Shown: in pieces, positions 8,723-17,586 of the stretch | How positions within the stretch are numbered: position 1 is the stretch's first letter | Layout: each line of letters begins with the position of its first letter | NCBI RefSeq assembly: GCF_900100785.1 | Contig: NZ_FNCP01000004.1 | Coordinates: 1 to 64,000 of the forward strand | DNA length: 64,000 bases | Source: Desulfosporosinus hippei DSM 8344 | Lineage (GTDB): Bacteria > Bacillota > Desulfitobacteriia > Desulfitobacteriales > Desulfitobacteriaceae | Direction of reading: 5' to 3' | Notes under the pieces: model-generated | The model's input: the letters and a program-made list of their open reading frames with translations, nothing else | What the model was told of the DNA's origin: nothing | The model's database searches: none | Program-made: the position numbers and the translations under genes

Positions 8723-8804
8723 TAATTCATCTCCCAGTCACGGTCTTAAACCTCACCTTATCTTAGATAATATAATCCTTTCTTCCGGGCATTGCAATGG
8801 ATAG

Positions 8805-8854
8805 AAATCAAACAGATGCCACACTGTATTGTCAGGTGACATCTGTTTGATTTT
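8805..8854. terminator. Bidirectional terminator between trmO and the two-component operon
   Basis: AAATCAAACAGATGCCAC and GTGACATCTGTTTGATTT form an 18-bp stem with one mismatch. It overlaps the stop codon of the TrmO gene and is followed by T runs on the minus strand. Confidence 0.7.
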
Positions 8855-9329
8855 AGAAATTAAATTCATTTTCCCAATTAAAATCTTCCGATTCATCTAA
8901 ACTTTTAGGCCAATGGCTGCACCATTGGGGTACACTCGGGGTTTCCGCCCTGTCAAGGCTCGGGGTATACGGCTTTATGTCAAGTACCGGTGTTCCATTA
9001 TTAGCGTCAATATAGGCAATTTGCAGAATGCCTTTTGCGTAGTCAATGCCAATAACCTGCGCCGTAGTTAAAGCCAGGGGGTTTGGACGAATTGGTGACC
9101 TAGTGGCAAAAATACCCATTACCTGTGGAGAATTTTTATAGGGTTGGTTCGTTTCAAGTATGTTTCTGGTTTCCTCATTATCAAAGTCACTGAACCACCA
9201 GATAACATTGATATGGCTAAATCCGTCTAATCCTTGTAACGCCGGGATATACCTCGTCTCAAGCTCAATGAACATTCCGTCGTCGTTTTGGTTGATTTTG
9301 CCGATAGGAGTGATCTCAAAATTCTGCAT
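8853..9329 (-). CDS. trmO: TrmO/TsaA-family tRNA methyltransferase
   Basis: A 158-residue protein of the TsaA-like beta-barrel family that methylates N6 of threonylcarbamoyl-adenosine at position 37 of tRNA using S-adenosylmethionine. Family marks: ITPIGKI near the N-terminus, GLDGFSHI, and the signature ATRSPIRPNPLALT. LDIKPYTPSLD matches the conserved late motif. The ATG at 9329 has GGAGGT upstream. The gene stands alone between terminators, downstream of the MerR gene. Confidence 0.85.
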   Translation of the reverse strand: MQNFEITPIGKINQNDDGMFIELETRYIPALQGLDGFSHINVIWWFSDFDNEETRNILETNQPYKNSPQVMGIFATRSPIRPNPLALTTAQVIGIDYAKGILQIAYIDANNGTPVLDIKPYTPSLDRAETPSVPQWCSHWPKSLDESEDFNWENEFNF

Positions 9330-9420
9330 AGTGCATACCTCCATTAATACTTGATTAATCTGCAAATTCAGTGTAGACCCTCTCATCATGTGAGAGTCAA
9401 GAATCCGATAGGATAGCTTA

Positions 9421-9451
9421 AAAAGCGTCTTGCAATCTGCAAAACGCTTTT
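9421..9451 (-). terminator. Terminator of the MerR-family gene
   Basis: AAAAGCGT...TGCA...TGCA...ACGCTTTT gives a compact hairpin ending in T residues, directly after the stop at 9453. Confidence 0.75.
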
Positions 9452-9452
9452 C

Positions 9453-10268
9453 CTATATCTTTTCCAACGGTATTTGAAGTTCTGTTAAGTACTTGTCAGG
9501 GTTTTCCTCATTCCACGGCCCGCGATGAACGATTTGCCTGCTCTGCCCGCTCATTTTATATTGACTATGTCCTTGCAGCCAGTTTGCAAAGGCAAGGTAG
9601 GCACCGGCAATGTTTTCAAAAGAACCATAAACCATGGAACAGGCCATAATGGGTACAGGTTCCGTATTCCGATAGGTAAAACCACACCTATCCTTGCCTA
9701 TGCGGGCCACGGGAGCACATATTTCCATATCGACATCTGTTTCCCGATAATCCGTGTCGTGATAAATGGTAAAGGTGTTGTTGGAAATGGGAATATTATT
9801 TTGACCTGCAAAAGCCGACATTTCCTTCCATAGTTGGCCCTCGGCATAATAATTACAGACAACCCGCCTTAGAGAAAACACCTGATAACTGGGTATGGAT
9901 TTAAGAGAAACATTGTAATGTATTCTAATCTTTTCCTGCCGGATATCCCTCTTAGCCAGTTCAATTTTAGCTAGTTTTTCCTGCCCGGCTTTAATTCCGT
10001 TCTCAATTTCCAGACGTTTATGGTCAAGTTGATTTGCTATAAATTCATCCTCCCAATGGTTTAGAGCAACCGCAATTTCAGAAACATTAAACCCTAAATC
10101 CCGTAAAAAGATGATTTTATTCAAAACAGGAATTTGCTCTATGGAGTATAACCTGTAATTTGTAAATTTATCGATTTCAGCAGGTTTTAATAATCCTGTT
10201 TCATCATAATATCGCAACATTCGAATCGACACTTGGGCCAATTTAGAAAATTCCCCTATTTTAAACAT
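9453..10268 (-). CDS. MerR-family regulator with GyrI-like ligand domain (BmrR type)
   Basis: 271 residues. The N-terminal MerR winged helix (FKIGEFSKLAQVSIRMLRYYDETGLL) is followed by a coiled-coil linker (about 80-125) and a C-terminal GyrI-like small-molecule domain. This is the BmrR/BltR layout: a drug-binding activator that remodels a long-spacer promoter. The MFS pump starting at 12025 on the same strand is the obvious possible target, although no 19-bp-spacer promoter could be assigned to it. Start ATG follows a GAGGTGAGGGG site. Confidence 0.85.
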   Translation of the reverse strand: MFKIGEFSKLAQVSIRMLRYYDETGLLKPAEIDKFTNYRLYSIEQIPVLNKIIFLRDLGFNVSEIAVALNHWEDEFIANQLDHKRLEIENGIKAGQEKLAKIELAKRDIRQEKIRIHYNVSLKSIPSYQVFSLRRVVCNYYAEGQLWKEMSAFAGQNNIPISNNTFTIYHDTDYRETDVDMEICAPVARIGKDRCGFTYRNTEPVPIMACSMVYGSFENIAGAYLAFANWLQGHSQYKMSGQSRQIVHRGPWNEENPDKYLTELQIPLEKI

Positions 10269-10390
10269 ATCCCCTCACCTCATTTTCTAACCACATTTTA
10301 CCACAAAGCTGAGAAAATGAGCAGCTTGGAAATAGGTTCCGACATTTATGCGCTGTGATAATCTTTAAGTAATCACTTTATAACGATTCA

Positions 10391-10430
10391 AGTAATTTTG
10401 CACCGAAAATCGCACTGCAAGATACCGCAT
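10391..10430 (-). repeat. Dispersed intergenic repeat, copy 2
   Basis: Inverted copy of the element at 141-180 (about 35 of 40 identical). It lies in the 317-base gap between the MerR gene and the MFS gene, which otherwise holds only a short GGACC/GGTCC hairpin at about 10504-10520. Confidence 0.55.
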
Positions 10431-10585
10431 TTTTTTTGCGCTTATCTTTAATCTCTTTTATCATGTGCTAAGTAGATGAACCGTTTCTGTCTGATATACA
10501 AAAAGGACCTCATGGTCCCTGTAATATTTTTCGGATTATCATTTCAATACACACTTTTCTAAAACTAATAATCTATATAAAATTC

Positions 10586-12025
10586 TCATCTCCCGGGCAT
10601 TGCCAGGGAGAGTATCAAAGATAAGCCGGAGATAACGACAAAGGCAATAAACAAAACATGAGTGGAACTATTCAAGGATAAACATATCTGTTCGGAAGTA
10701 AGGGCTAGACCAGACGACGAGAGCTGATAGAGATTGCCTGAATTGACTCCCTCAATTCCTTGCTTGATAAAATAATTGGAGATATGGGAGTTGAAAACAT
10801 TTCCGAAAACACTAATGCCGATGGTCTGTCCCAAGGTTCTGAGCAAAGAATTAGCGCCTACCGCACTGCCTCTTTGGTGGTAATCTACAGAATCCTGGAT
10901 AATGATTGTCAAGGCCGTGGACGCTCCGCCAAAACCTATACCCAATATGAAGCAATACATTAACACGAATTGTACGGGTGTAGCCGTTCCCAGGGTGGTC
11001 AGCAATAATGTACTAATAAATATAACTACATTAGCAGCCACTATGACAGCTTTACCGCCATATTTCGACATGATTCTACCAAGGGTAATGGACAAGATCA
11101 GCCAGGAAATCGACATGGGCAGCATGGCCAGTCCGGATATTGTAGGGCTGTATCCCAAAACTGTTTGCAAATATAAAGGAATATAAACATCAATGCCCAT
11201 CAATACAGCAAAAATCAGGCAGGATAACAAATTAACGATCACACTTGTCCTGGTAAAAATAGCAAAAGGCAAAACTGGCTCTTTGGCCTTTTTTTCGATT
11301 TTGTAAAAGAGCACCAGCAACAGAATCGCTGACGTTAGAGCGGTTCCGATAAAAATAGAATAGCCTTGAGAATGGGCGTTTTGATCAACGACAAATATAC
11401 TCAAGAAAGAAATTACCGCCAAAGATAAGGTAATGATTCCCCCATAATCAATGCTCTGTTTTTCCCTCGAAAAGGTTTCCCGCAAAGACCTTTGCAGCAA
11501 AATAACGGCTACCAGACCAAAGGGAAGATTAATAAAAAATATCCAGTGCCACGAAAGCACGTCAATTAAAAATCCTCCCAAGAAGGGACCCACAAGGGTG
11601 GCGACTCCCCAGACCGTACTTAGACCACCTTGGATCTTAGCCCGTTCCTCCAGGGGGAACTCATCGCCGATAATGGTGAAGGAGACGGTGAAGATCCCTC
11701 CTGCCCCCAGCCCTTGAACAGCACGAAAGGCGATGAGCATGACCATACTCTGAGATAAACCGCATAAAAAGCTTCCGGCTAAAAAGAGGAGAATACTGAT
11801 TGAAAGCACATGTTTCCTGCCATATAAATCCGCCAGCTTACCATAAATAGGGGTCGATACGGCTGAGGTCAGCAGATAAACCGAAAAGACCAGGCTGATC
11901 AGTTCAAATCCCTGCAATTCTTTGGCGATGGTTGGCATTGCCATAGTAACAATTGTTCCCTCAACAGCCGCTAAAAACATGACCAGCATGATTGCTATCA
12001 CTAAATTTGTTCTTTTCCAATTCAA
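10586..12025 (-). CDS. MFS multidrug efflux transporter, DHA2/EmrB-QacA type
   Basis: 479 residues with about 14 transmembrane segments, the hallmark of the proton-driven DHA2 drug exporters. Motif A GKLADLYGRKH lies in loop 2-3, and motif C-type glycines (GVATLVGPFLGGFLID) in TM5. I chose the TTG at 12025 because AAGGAAAGGGGAG lies just before it; the in-frame GTG at 12067 would precede that site. A clear promoter and two operator-like dyads lie upstream (12161-12255). Confidence 0.88.
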   Translation of the reverse strand: MNWKRTNLVIAIMLVMFLAAVEGTIVTMAMPTIAKELQGFELISLVFSVYLLTSAVSTPIYGKLADLYGRKHVLSISILLFLAGSFLCGLSQSMVMLIAFRAVQGLGAGGIFTVSFTIIGDEFPLEERAKIQGGLSTVWGVATLVGPFLGGFLIDVLSWHWIFFINLPFGLVAVILLQRSLRETFSREKQSIDYGGIITLSLAVISFLSIFVVDQNAHSQGYSIFIGTALTSAILLLVLFYKIEKKAKEPVLPFAIFTRTSVIVNLLSCLIFAVLMGIDVYIPLYLQTVLGYSPTISGLAMLPMSISWLILSITLGRIMSKYGGKAVIVAANVVIFISTLLLTTLGTATPVQFVLMYCFILGIGFGGASTALTIIIQDSVDYHQRGSAVGANSLLRTLGQTIGISVFGNVFNSHISNYFIKQGIEGVNSGNLYQLSSSGLALTSEQICLSLNSSTHVLFIAFVVISGLSLILSLAMPGR

Positions 12026-12160
12026 AAGAAGGCACTCCCCTTTCCTTCCTATAAACCTAGTTGGCACCCACGCATTGTTTTCGGACAGTTAAACTTAATT
12101 GCTGCCCAAACTAAAAAATGCCAAACAAAACACCGGGCGCACCCGACATCTTATCCAGCA

Positions 12161-12255
12161 TTGTAATTACGATTACAAGCCCTCCGATGACCTCTCTCAA
12201 GTTTACTCATCTTGAGTTCGACTAAATTATAGCATTGAATTTTAGAAAAAGTCAA
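12161..12255 (-). promoter_or_regulatory. Promoter with two operator dyads for the MFS pump
   Basis: On the minus strand, TTGACT (12255-12250), an 18-base spacer and TATAAT (12231-12226) form a near-consensus housekeeping promoter. Downstream lie CTCAAG-N9-CTTGAG (12196-12216) and TTGTAAT-TACG-ATTACAA (12161-12178), where a repressor would block initiation or elongation. The regulator is not identified. Confidence 0.65.
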
Positions 12256-12441
12256 TTTGAAGAAATTTAATATTTGCATGCAATGGTCGGTACTTGACCA
12301 CCCTATGACCAAATCCGATCTGCTGGTTTTGGCAGAAATCAGCAGATTGGGAGGAAGGATTGGTTAATCCAAAAATGTATTTTTATTTGCCCAATTGGGA
12401 AACTTTGATAACTATTTAAATAAAGGGTTAACCCATTGCAA
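12256..12441. other. Intergenic stretch with one inverted repeat
   Basis: Contains ATCTGCTG...CAGCAGAT around 12327-12350, without a T run. No gene or promoter was seen. Confidence 0.3.
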
Positions 12442-13518
12442 TTATGACATTTTAATCCCGGGAGGCCATTGACTGATGCTTTTGGCCATGTTCTCCAGGA
12501 AGGCTTTGAGCTGCTTACGCAGTCTCTCCTTCATCTCCTTGTCCTTCCTGGTCAGCACGGTCAACAACAGGGTGAGCTGCTCAAAGGAGTTTCTAATATT
12601 GTTGCGGTGAAATTTAAACAGCGATTCGGCCTGCCGGGTATAGTATTCAGGATCGGCGTTTTCAAATCCTGATGCTGTAAACTTTGGAAACTCGGGCACC
12701 GATAAATTAGAAGTAACGAGCACGGGAGCTGAGGATCGCGAGGAGGCAGAGGGGATTTTGGCAGGCACCACTTCCGGAGCGGCTGACTCCGTCATTTCGG
12801 GGACTTGAGGGGATCCTGAAAATTCAGCGCCTTGAACGGGTATGTGCGGACCCGCGACTGGGAGGTTTTGGGCCTCAGCCGGCGCTGCTTCTTTTAGGCT
12901 GTCGTCCGAATTCGCCTCTTTCCCCGCAGCACTCTTCCGTCCTGCCCGGAATTTTGACGCTGCCTCCTCTACCCTCTGCTCCAGGCTCCAGACCTGGTCG
13001 GCAAGGACACTGATTTTAGCGATCATGGAGTTCAGCGCCTTTTCCAGTTCGTCGATCTTCCGCAGGGCCTGGTCTAGTTTCGGCAGAGACGGGGCATGCT
13101 CCCCGTCTCCGTCAGCCCCGGTAAATCCCACGGCCCGCTTAAGCTCCCGGGAAGACATGTTCTCCACATCGTTGTGGGCGATAAAGTCCGCCCGCAGTTC
13201 TTCCGGAACGTCGAGAAGGATGAGGGCGTTGGTGTAGGTCAAATTAGACAGCGCTGACCAATTCGGATCGGTTTCAAGATCAGGGAATGGGCCATAGGCC
13301 TCATATAGCTGAATCAGCCTTCCGGCTGAACGCTGGGAATAACGGACTGACTCAACCAGCCATTTTCCCCATTCTCCATGCCTGACCAGAGCCTTAGCTT
13401 CTTTCAGCCGCCCGCCGATCTCAATGGCGTTAGTCAGCAAAGTCCTTCCAGTCTGATGGTTGATTGTGTTTATTTCAGCCGCGATAATCCGCGGGGTGCG
13501 TTCTGCTGTGGGAGTCAT
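12442..13518 (-). CDS. DUF3102 domain protein
   Basis: 358 residues. The N-terminal part (about 1-130) matches the DUF3102 pattern: an N-terminal helix with IAAEINTINHQTGRTLL, then GEWGKWL and YSQRSAGRLIQLYEAY, suggestive of a DNA-binding or plasmid/phage-related ParB-like helical region. A coiled coil at about 150-190 is followed by a long Ala/Pro/Ser-rich linker and a C-terminal charged helical region. Function is unknown. It is followed by no partner, and a terminator at 13619 separates it from the DUF2922 gene upstream. Confidence 0.7.
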   Translation of the reverse strand: MTPTAERTPRIIAAEINTINHQTGRTLLTNAIEIGGRLKEAKALVRHGEWGKWLVESVRYSQRSAGRLIQLYEAYGPFPDLETDPNWSALSNLTYTNALILLDVPEELRADFIAHNDVENMSSRELKRAVGFTGADGDGEHAPSLPKLDQALRKIDELEKALNSMIAKISVLADQVWSLEQRVEEAASKFRAGRKSAAGKEANSDDSLKEAAPAEAQNLPVAGPHIPVQGAEFSGSPQVPEMTESAAPEVVPAKIPSASSRSSAPVLVTSNLSVPEFPKFTASGFENADPEYYTRQAESLFKFHRNNIRNSFEQLTLLLTVLTRKDKEMKERLRKQLKAFLENMAKSISQWPPGIKMS

Positions 13519-13618
13519 TGGCGCATCAATCCTTCATGATTACTTTCTTCACAATATGTACCCGGGCATATGAAGGTGAGGACTTGTCGGAAGAACCCCG
13601 GAAGAAACACCGCTCTTT

Positions 13619-13662
13619 AAAATGGCGGCCGGTTGAAACTCCTTCAGCCGGCCGCCATTTTT
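13619..13662 (-). terminator. Terminator downstream of DUF2922/DUF1659 genes
   Basis: AAATGGCGGCCGG pairs with CCGGCCGCCATTT, extended by TGAA/TTCA, and is followed by T residues on either strand. It is GC-rich and very stable. Confidence 0.75.
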
Positions 13663-13727
13663 GATTTGACTCATTCAATTTGGGTGTGGACTAGCTTTTA
13701 CCGGGTTTGCCCCGATATCAAAACATT

Positions 13728-13967
13728 TTAAGCAACAGGTGGGTCAAAAATATCTTCCGTCACTGTTTCTATGATTTTAGCATCCCGTTTGGCGACGAGG
13801 TCGCCGTCGGGAAGCTCAAAAATATTCTTTTCGATAAGGAGATCCATGACCTGCTCAACTTCCGCCTGGGTCAGGTCCGCCCTTGGCGAAGGCAGTGTCA
13901 CAGTTAACGTACCTCCGCCGGCGACGGTGAAGACGAGGCGAACAACTTTCTGAGTTGCCGTTGGCAT
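13728..13967 (-). CDS. DUF2922 family protein
   Basis: A 79-residue protein with the family pattern: KVVRLVFTVAGGGTLTVTLPSPRADLT near the start, then a helix (EVEQVMDLLIEKNIF) and a beta segment. DUF2922 proteins pair with DUF1659 (and often YvrJ) proteins in Firmicutes; roles are unknown. The DUF1659 gene lies 35 bases upstream on the same strand. No YvrJ-like mini-gene was found downstream. Confidence 0.75.
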   Translation of the reverse strand: MPTATQKVVRLVFTVAGGGTLTVTLPSPRADLTQAEVEQVMDLLIEKNIFELPDGDLVAKRDAKIIETVTEDIFDPPVA

Positions 13968-14002
13968 GGATAATCACTTCCTTTTTATCTTGATTGACAC
14001 AC

Positions 14003-14227
14003 TTATTCTTCGGTGAGAATATAACTGCTGTTGCGGCGTATCTCGACAATGGGATATTCCAGTAAACTAAAAAGTGCTGTGGCAACGGCGTAAACCTCTT
14101 CTAAAGCAGCGCTTTCTTTTACTTTTGCCAGGGATTTCTGGCGGATAAGAGGCTGGCCCTCGGCATTCAATCCGGTCTGATAGCGCACCACCATAGCCGT
14201 TTCAGCGTGTGTTGAATTGATAGACAT
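14003..14227 (-). CDS. DUF1659 family protein
   Basis: 74 residues from the ATG at 14227, which has AAAGGAGAAAATA upstream. The sequence LNAEGQPLIRQKSLAKVKESA, followed by VYAVATALFSLLEYPIVEIRRN, is the usual DUF1659 layout of a basic central segment and two predicted strands. It is paired with DUF2922 in a likely bicistron. Earlier in-frame starts (to 14314) are not supported by a ribosome site. Confidence 0.7.
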   Translation of the reverse strand: MSINSTHAETAMVVRYQTGLNAEGQPLIRQKSLAKVKESAALEEVYAVATALFSLLEYPIVEIRRNSSYILTEE

Positions 14228-14403
14228 TATTTTCTCCTTTCCCCATCTCTGCTTGATCGTCTTTTCCAGCGGCGGCAAACTCTTATGAGTAAAAGCCAGT
14301 CCATGTTTCATCATATGAACTGGTTAAAAAAAGGTGACAAACCCAAAACCAAAAGAAAAAGGTGCCGATTTCTCAACACCTAAACTATCCGAGATTCCCA
14401 TCT

Positions 14404-15129
14404 CTATAAAAACATATCAGCCAATGTTACCTTCAGACCCTTGAAATATGCTGATTCAACATATTCATAGGCATCTTTTTGAAAGGCGATGCTGTCGGTT
14501 ATTTCATTTTTATCAAGCATATAAATATATACTAGATTATTTTTGGGATCAACCATCCAGTATTCCTTAATACCGCATTGCTTGTAAAGCTCCAACTTCT
14601 TAAGCGTATCCTTACTTCTGGTAGAGGGTGAAAGGACTTCAACCACCAGGGTTGGGACTCCTTTGTACTTACCATTTTTGTCTATTTTATCCCTGTCGCA
14701 GATAACGATGATATCCGGTTGAACAACACAAATGTTGTCCTCTGCCTTAAAAAGGGTAATATCAAAAGGCGATGTGAGAGGGATACAACTTTTATTTTTA
14801 AACCAGTTATAAAAGGTGCCATGAATTTTGTTTACAGCATATTGGTGCTCGTACGAGGGCGATGAGAGATTATATACGACGCCGTCAATCAGCTCAAACC
14901 GCTGCTCGGAAGCTTCCACGAGCTCCAGAAACTCCTCATAAATAACCCTTCCTTCACGAGTTTGATATTCTGCGGCACCTTCAGCCACGAAGCTTTTATT
15001 CGGGTCATCGCATGACAGTATTCTGGCAATATCCCTTCCATTTTTGGTCACGATTATTTCTTCGTTGACCTCCACAAATTTTAAGTATTTGCCAAAATTA
15101 TTCTGTACTTCCGTCGAAGGAACTCTCAA
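14404..15129 (-). CDS. Phd/YefM antitoxin domain fused to a Uma2-family nuclease
   Basis: 241 residues. Positions 1-43 (MRVPSTEVQNNFGKYLKFVE, then EEIIVTKNGRDIARI) form a typical Phd/YefM antitoxin fold. Residues about 55-241 form a Uma2 (DUF820) PD-(D/E)XK domain: FELIDGVVY, VVQPDIIVICD, LVVEVLSPSTRSKD, YKQCGIKEYWMVDP. The key Asp, Glu and downstream Lys are in place. Uma2 proteins are restriction-like nucleases of unclear role, very abundant in cyanobacteria. The fusion of an antitoxin module to the N-terminus is unusual. A decayed copy of its 3' end lies at 17587-17667. Confidence 0.8.
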   Translation of the reverse strand: MRVPSTEVQNNFGKYLKFVEVNEEIIVTKNGRDIARILSCDDPNKSFVAEGAAEYQTREGRVIYEEFLELVEASEQRFELIDGVVYNLSSPSYEHQYAVNKIHGTFYNWFKNKSCIPLTSPFDITLFKAEDNICVVQPDIIVICDRDKIDKNGKYKGVPTLVVEVLSPSTRSKDTLKKLELYKQCGIKEYWMVDPKNNLVYIYMLDKNEITDSIAFQKDAYEYVESAYFKGLKVTLADMFL

Positions 15130-15250
15130 AATAATCCCTCCATTTTAGCTATATATATTCCATTATGCATATATTTAGCTAATCGGTCAACAATCATCTC
15201 AAAGTTAGCTAATAATCGCAGCACAACCAAGCATTAAATGTCCCTTTTTT
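15130..15250. other. Short intergenic stretch
   Basis: AT-rich, about 120 bases between the Phd-Uma2 gene and the ThrE genes. Nothing but a TTAGCTA repeat was seen. Confidence 0.3.
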
Positions 15251-15706
15251 TTACATTGAATGATGACGGAATTCATAAGAGCGTAATGCGAAAAAAACTC
15301 TGGACAGCGAAGATGCGACCATAATGCCAGCTGCTATGGCAACTGCAATACTCACCGTATAAGAGCCATATTCGGCAAACTCTCCAAACTTACCATCGAT
15401 CGCATAGCTCATTGTGTAGTATAAGGCCCGACCAGGAACCAGTGGAATTATAGCTGCTGTTAAAAAAGTAGTGGCTGGCGTTTTCTCGATGCGGGCGCAG
15501 ATCTCCGAGTAAAAGGTTACTATAATGGAGGATATGAAGTACTGCATCATTTCCCCGCTTAGCCAGAGACCACCCAGTAAGTATATCACCCATGCTAACA
15601 TACCACCGAAAGCAGCATACCCTAATTTCCTTCCTTTAATATTGAACAGAATCGAAAAACCAAGTGAACCCATAAAAGCCGTAATGATCTGATATGTATG
15701 GTTCAT
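15251..15706 (-). CDS. Threonine/serine exporter, ThrE C-terminal half (DUF3815)
   Basis: 151 residues with about five transmembrane helices. It matches the ThrE_2/DUF3815 half of the Thr/Ser exporter: GSLGFSILFNIKGRKLGYAAFGGMLAW at the start and VPGRALYYTMSY in the centre. Its start overlaps the stop of the N-terminal-half gene (ATGA, 15703-15706), the standard split arrangement in Firmicutes. Together they export threonine or serine by proton motive force, as far as the Corynebacterium relative shows. Confidence 0.85.
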   Translation of the reverse strand: MNHTYQIITAFMGSLGFSILFNIKGRKLGYAAFGGMLAWVIYLLGGLWLSGEMMQYFISSIIVTFYSEICARIEKTPATTFLTAAIIPLVPGRALYYTMSYAIDGKFGEFAEYGSYTVSIAVAIAAGIMVASSLSRVFFALRSYEFRHHSM

Positions 15707-16464
15707 TTAAACATGCCTCCAATAAAAACCGATACTAAACCGAATCCAAAAGAGATGGACGAAGCTACAAGAATAGCTTCACAAAGGCGCAGTAGTCCTG
15801 CTATCGTATCTCCGCTTATAATATCCCTTATTGAGTTCGTGAGAGCCAATCCAGGTATAAGAAGCATGATATTTCCGATTGCAATCATTTCGAAGCTATG
15901 ACCTATCCCGATTCTAACTAGCAGAAACCCCAGCATGCCTACAACGAAGGAGCATAGTATATTTACAAAAAAAACATTCTTATCAACTCTTTGGATAAAA
16001 GTGATTGCTAATTTCAATATCATGCCGATAGCCGCAGAAACAGCTGCATCATTCACGTCGCCTCCATAAAAAATCGTGAACGTTCCAGCGATCATACCAT
16101 ATACCAAGTATTGGACAACTGCACCATATTTGCGTCTTATTCGGATTTTTTCTATTTCATTTCTAATATATTCTGCCTCGGGTGTGTGTGAACAAACGTA
16201 GTGGGAAAGATTATTAAGTCTATCCAGCTTATCCAAATCCGTTGAGTAACTTAAAATCCTCCTGGTTTGAGTGAGGGTATTTCCGCTTTTCAACTGAATA
16301 GATACGACGATGCTAGACGTGATAGTAAATACATCCACCCGCTTTGCATCATATGCTTTGCAGATTCGACTGATGGAGTCCTCCACGCGATTTACTTCAG
16401 CACCGTTGACAAGCATTAGCTCTCCAATATCTAATATGTAACTTAGTAATTCTTTTGTAAGCAT
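15703..16464 (-). CDS. Threonine/serine exporter, ThrE N-terminal half (DUF1212)
   Basis: 253 residues. The cytosolic N-terminal segment carries the family signature (ILDIGELMLVNGAEVNRVED, then RICKAYDAKRVDVF), followed by about five transmembrane helices. It is paired with the smaller half at 15251 by a 4-base overlap. No regulator is adjacent. Confidence 0.85.
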   Translation of the reverse strand: MLTKELLSYILDIGELMLVNGAEVNRVEDSISRICKAYDAKRVDVFTITSSIVVSIQLKSGNTLTQTRRILSYSTDLDKLDRLNNLSHYVCSHTPEAEYIRNEIEKIRIRRKYGAVVQYLVYGMIAGTFTIFYGGDVNDAAVSAAIGMILKLAITFIQRVDKNVFFVNILCSFVVGMLGFLLVRIGIGHSFEMIAIGNIMLLIPGLALTNSIRDIISGDTIAGLLRLCEAILVASSISFGFGLVSVFIGGMFK

Positions 16465-16671
16465 ATCATTTAAGGCCCTTCCTCATAAGGTGCTTAATAA
16501 TTGAGTTAAGTATAAGGTAATACCTTCTTGAATTCCATTGTTTAATTCTAACTTGTTTGGGGCATTATGTCTGCTCTTTTCTTCGATAAGAAAGATAATC
16601 AATGATTTTGATAAGGCGCAATTATGATACTTCTACATACCCTTGTGTTGCTTAAACCCGAATTTTGGCGC

Positions 16672-16700
16672 TTGCCGCTAGGTAACCTCTATGTTATGAT
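16672..16700 (+). promoter_or_regulatory. Promoter of the Uma2 gene
   Basis: TTGCCG (16672-16677), a 17-base spacer and TATGAT (16695-16700) lie 76 bases before the ATG at 16776. Confidence 0.5.
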
Positions 16701-16775
16701 GAATTAAGGGAAAATGTGGAACTTGACTGAATAGAAATAGAACTCTTTAATCAACTTCTTAGGAGATGATCCTTG

Positions 16776-17360
16776 ATGAGCCGACCTGAACAAAATCTTG
16801 ACCGTAAATTCACTTATAAAGACTATCTAACTTGGTCGGAAAAAGAACAGTGGGAGCTCCTTAACGGAATTCCTTATAATATGACTCCCTCTCCATCGAC
16901 ACAACACCAGAAAATTGTTACTACGCTCATAGCTCAATTTTACAACGCCCTTAAAGACAGTCCTTGCCAAGTCTTTGGTGCCCCCTTTGATGTAAGATTG
17001 CCAGAACAGGAAAAAAACAGTGACGATATCTTCACTGTTGTACAACCTGATCTAGCTATTATCTGTGATCGAAATAAGCTGGATAATCATGGATGTGTTG
17101 GTGGCCCTGATCTCGTTATTGAGGTAACATCTCCATCAACTCTACGTAAAGACATTAAGGATAAGTTTTATCTCTATGAAAAAGCGGGGGTCAATCAATA
17201 TTGGATTATCTACCCCGAACAAAAAACTGTCGTAGTTTTTAAATTGGACAAAGAAGGAAAATTCGGTCGCCCCGACATCTATTGCGAAACTGATCTAATA
17301 CAATTTGAGATATCAAGGTCAATACGTATAGATTTATCTGAGGTATTTAAAGAGTATTGA
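16776..17360 (+). CDS. Uma2-family endonuclease
   Basis: 194 residues from the ATG at 16776, with AGGAG at 16761. The PD-(D/E)XK core is intact: WELLNGIPY, VVQPDLAIICD, GGPDLVIEVTSPSTLRKD, then YEKAGVNQYWIIYPE. It has no antitoxin domain, unlike its relative at 14404, with which it shares the fold but only moderate identity. Its cellular role is unknown; it stands alone, followed by decayed gene copies. Confidence 0.85.
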   Translation: MSRPEQNLDRKFTYKDYLTWSEKEQWELLNGIPYNMTPSPSTQHQKIVTTLIAQFYNALKDSPCQVFGAPFDVRLPEQEKNSDDIFTVVQPDLAIICDRNKLDNHGCVGGPDLVIEVTSPSTLRKDIKDKFYLYEKAGVNQYWIIYPEQKTVVVFKLDKEGKFGRPDIYCETDLIQFEISRSIRIDLSEVFKEY

Positions 17361-17407
17361 CAAGGTTATCCCCACCCACCGATGTTGAATTTTCCCAAGA
17401 TGATAAC

Positions 17408-17530
17408 CCGTAAGAAAAATAAAAATCATTTGGTAATTCCTTAAGCATAAGCCAACCTCTAAATTTAGTTACAATAACTTATTGTTTGATAATAAAGTTG
17501 TATTATATTATAAATATCCATCCCTGACAA
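17408..17530 (-). pseudogene. Remnant of a MarR gene 5' end and promoter
   Basis: About 120 bases closely match 60200-60320, which is the start, ribosome site and promoter of the intact MarR gene. Shared stretches include CTTATTGTTTGAT, the CCCTGACAAT promoter element and the AATAAAA segment before it. Only the first codons survive. It lies next to the Uma2 remnant, so this small zone is a graveyard. Confidence 0.6.
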
Positions 17531-17586
17531 TAGTTAAAAGCCCAGAGTACTTATCCCTAGTCAAGTCGGGATATTTCAGACATCAA

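Noticed and set aside
12842-13237. Long plus-strand frame inside the DUF3102 gene
   Set aside because: A shadow of the minus-strand gene, whose domain pattern is clear.
13619-13662. Attachment site or integrase target
   Set aside because: GC-rich hairpin explained as a terminator; no tRNA or integrase nearby.
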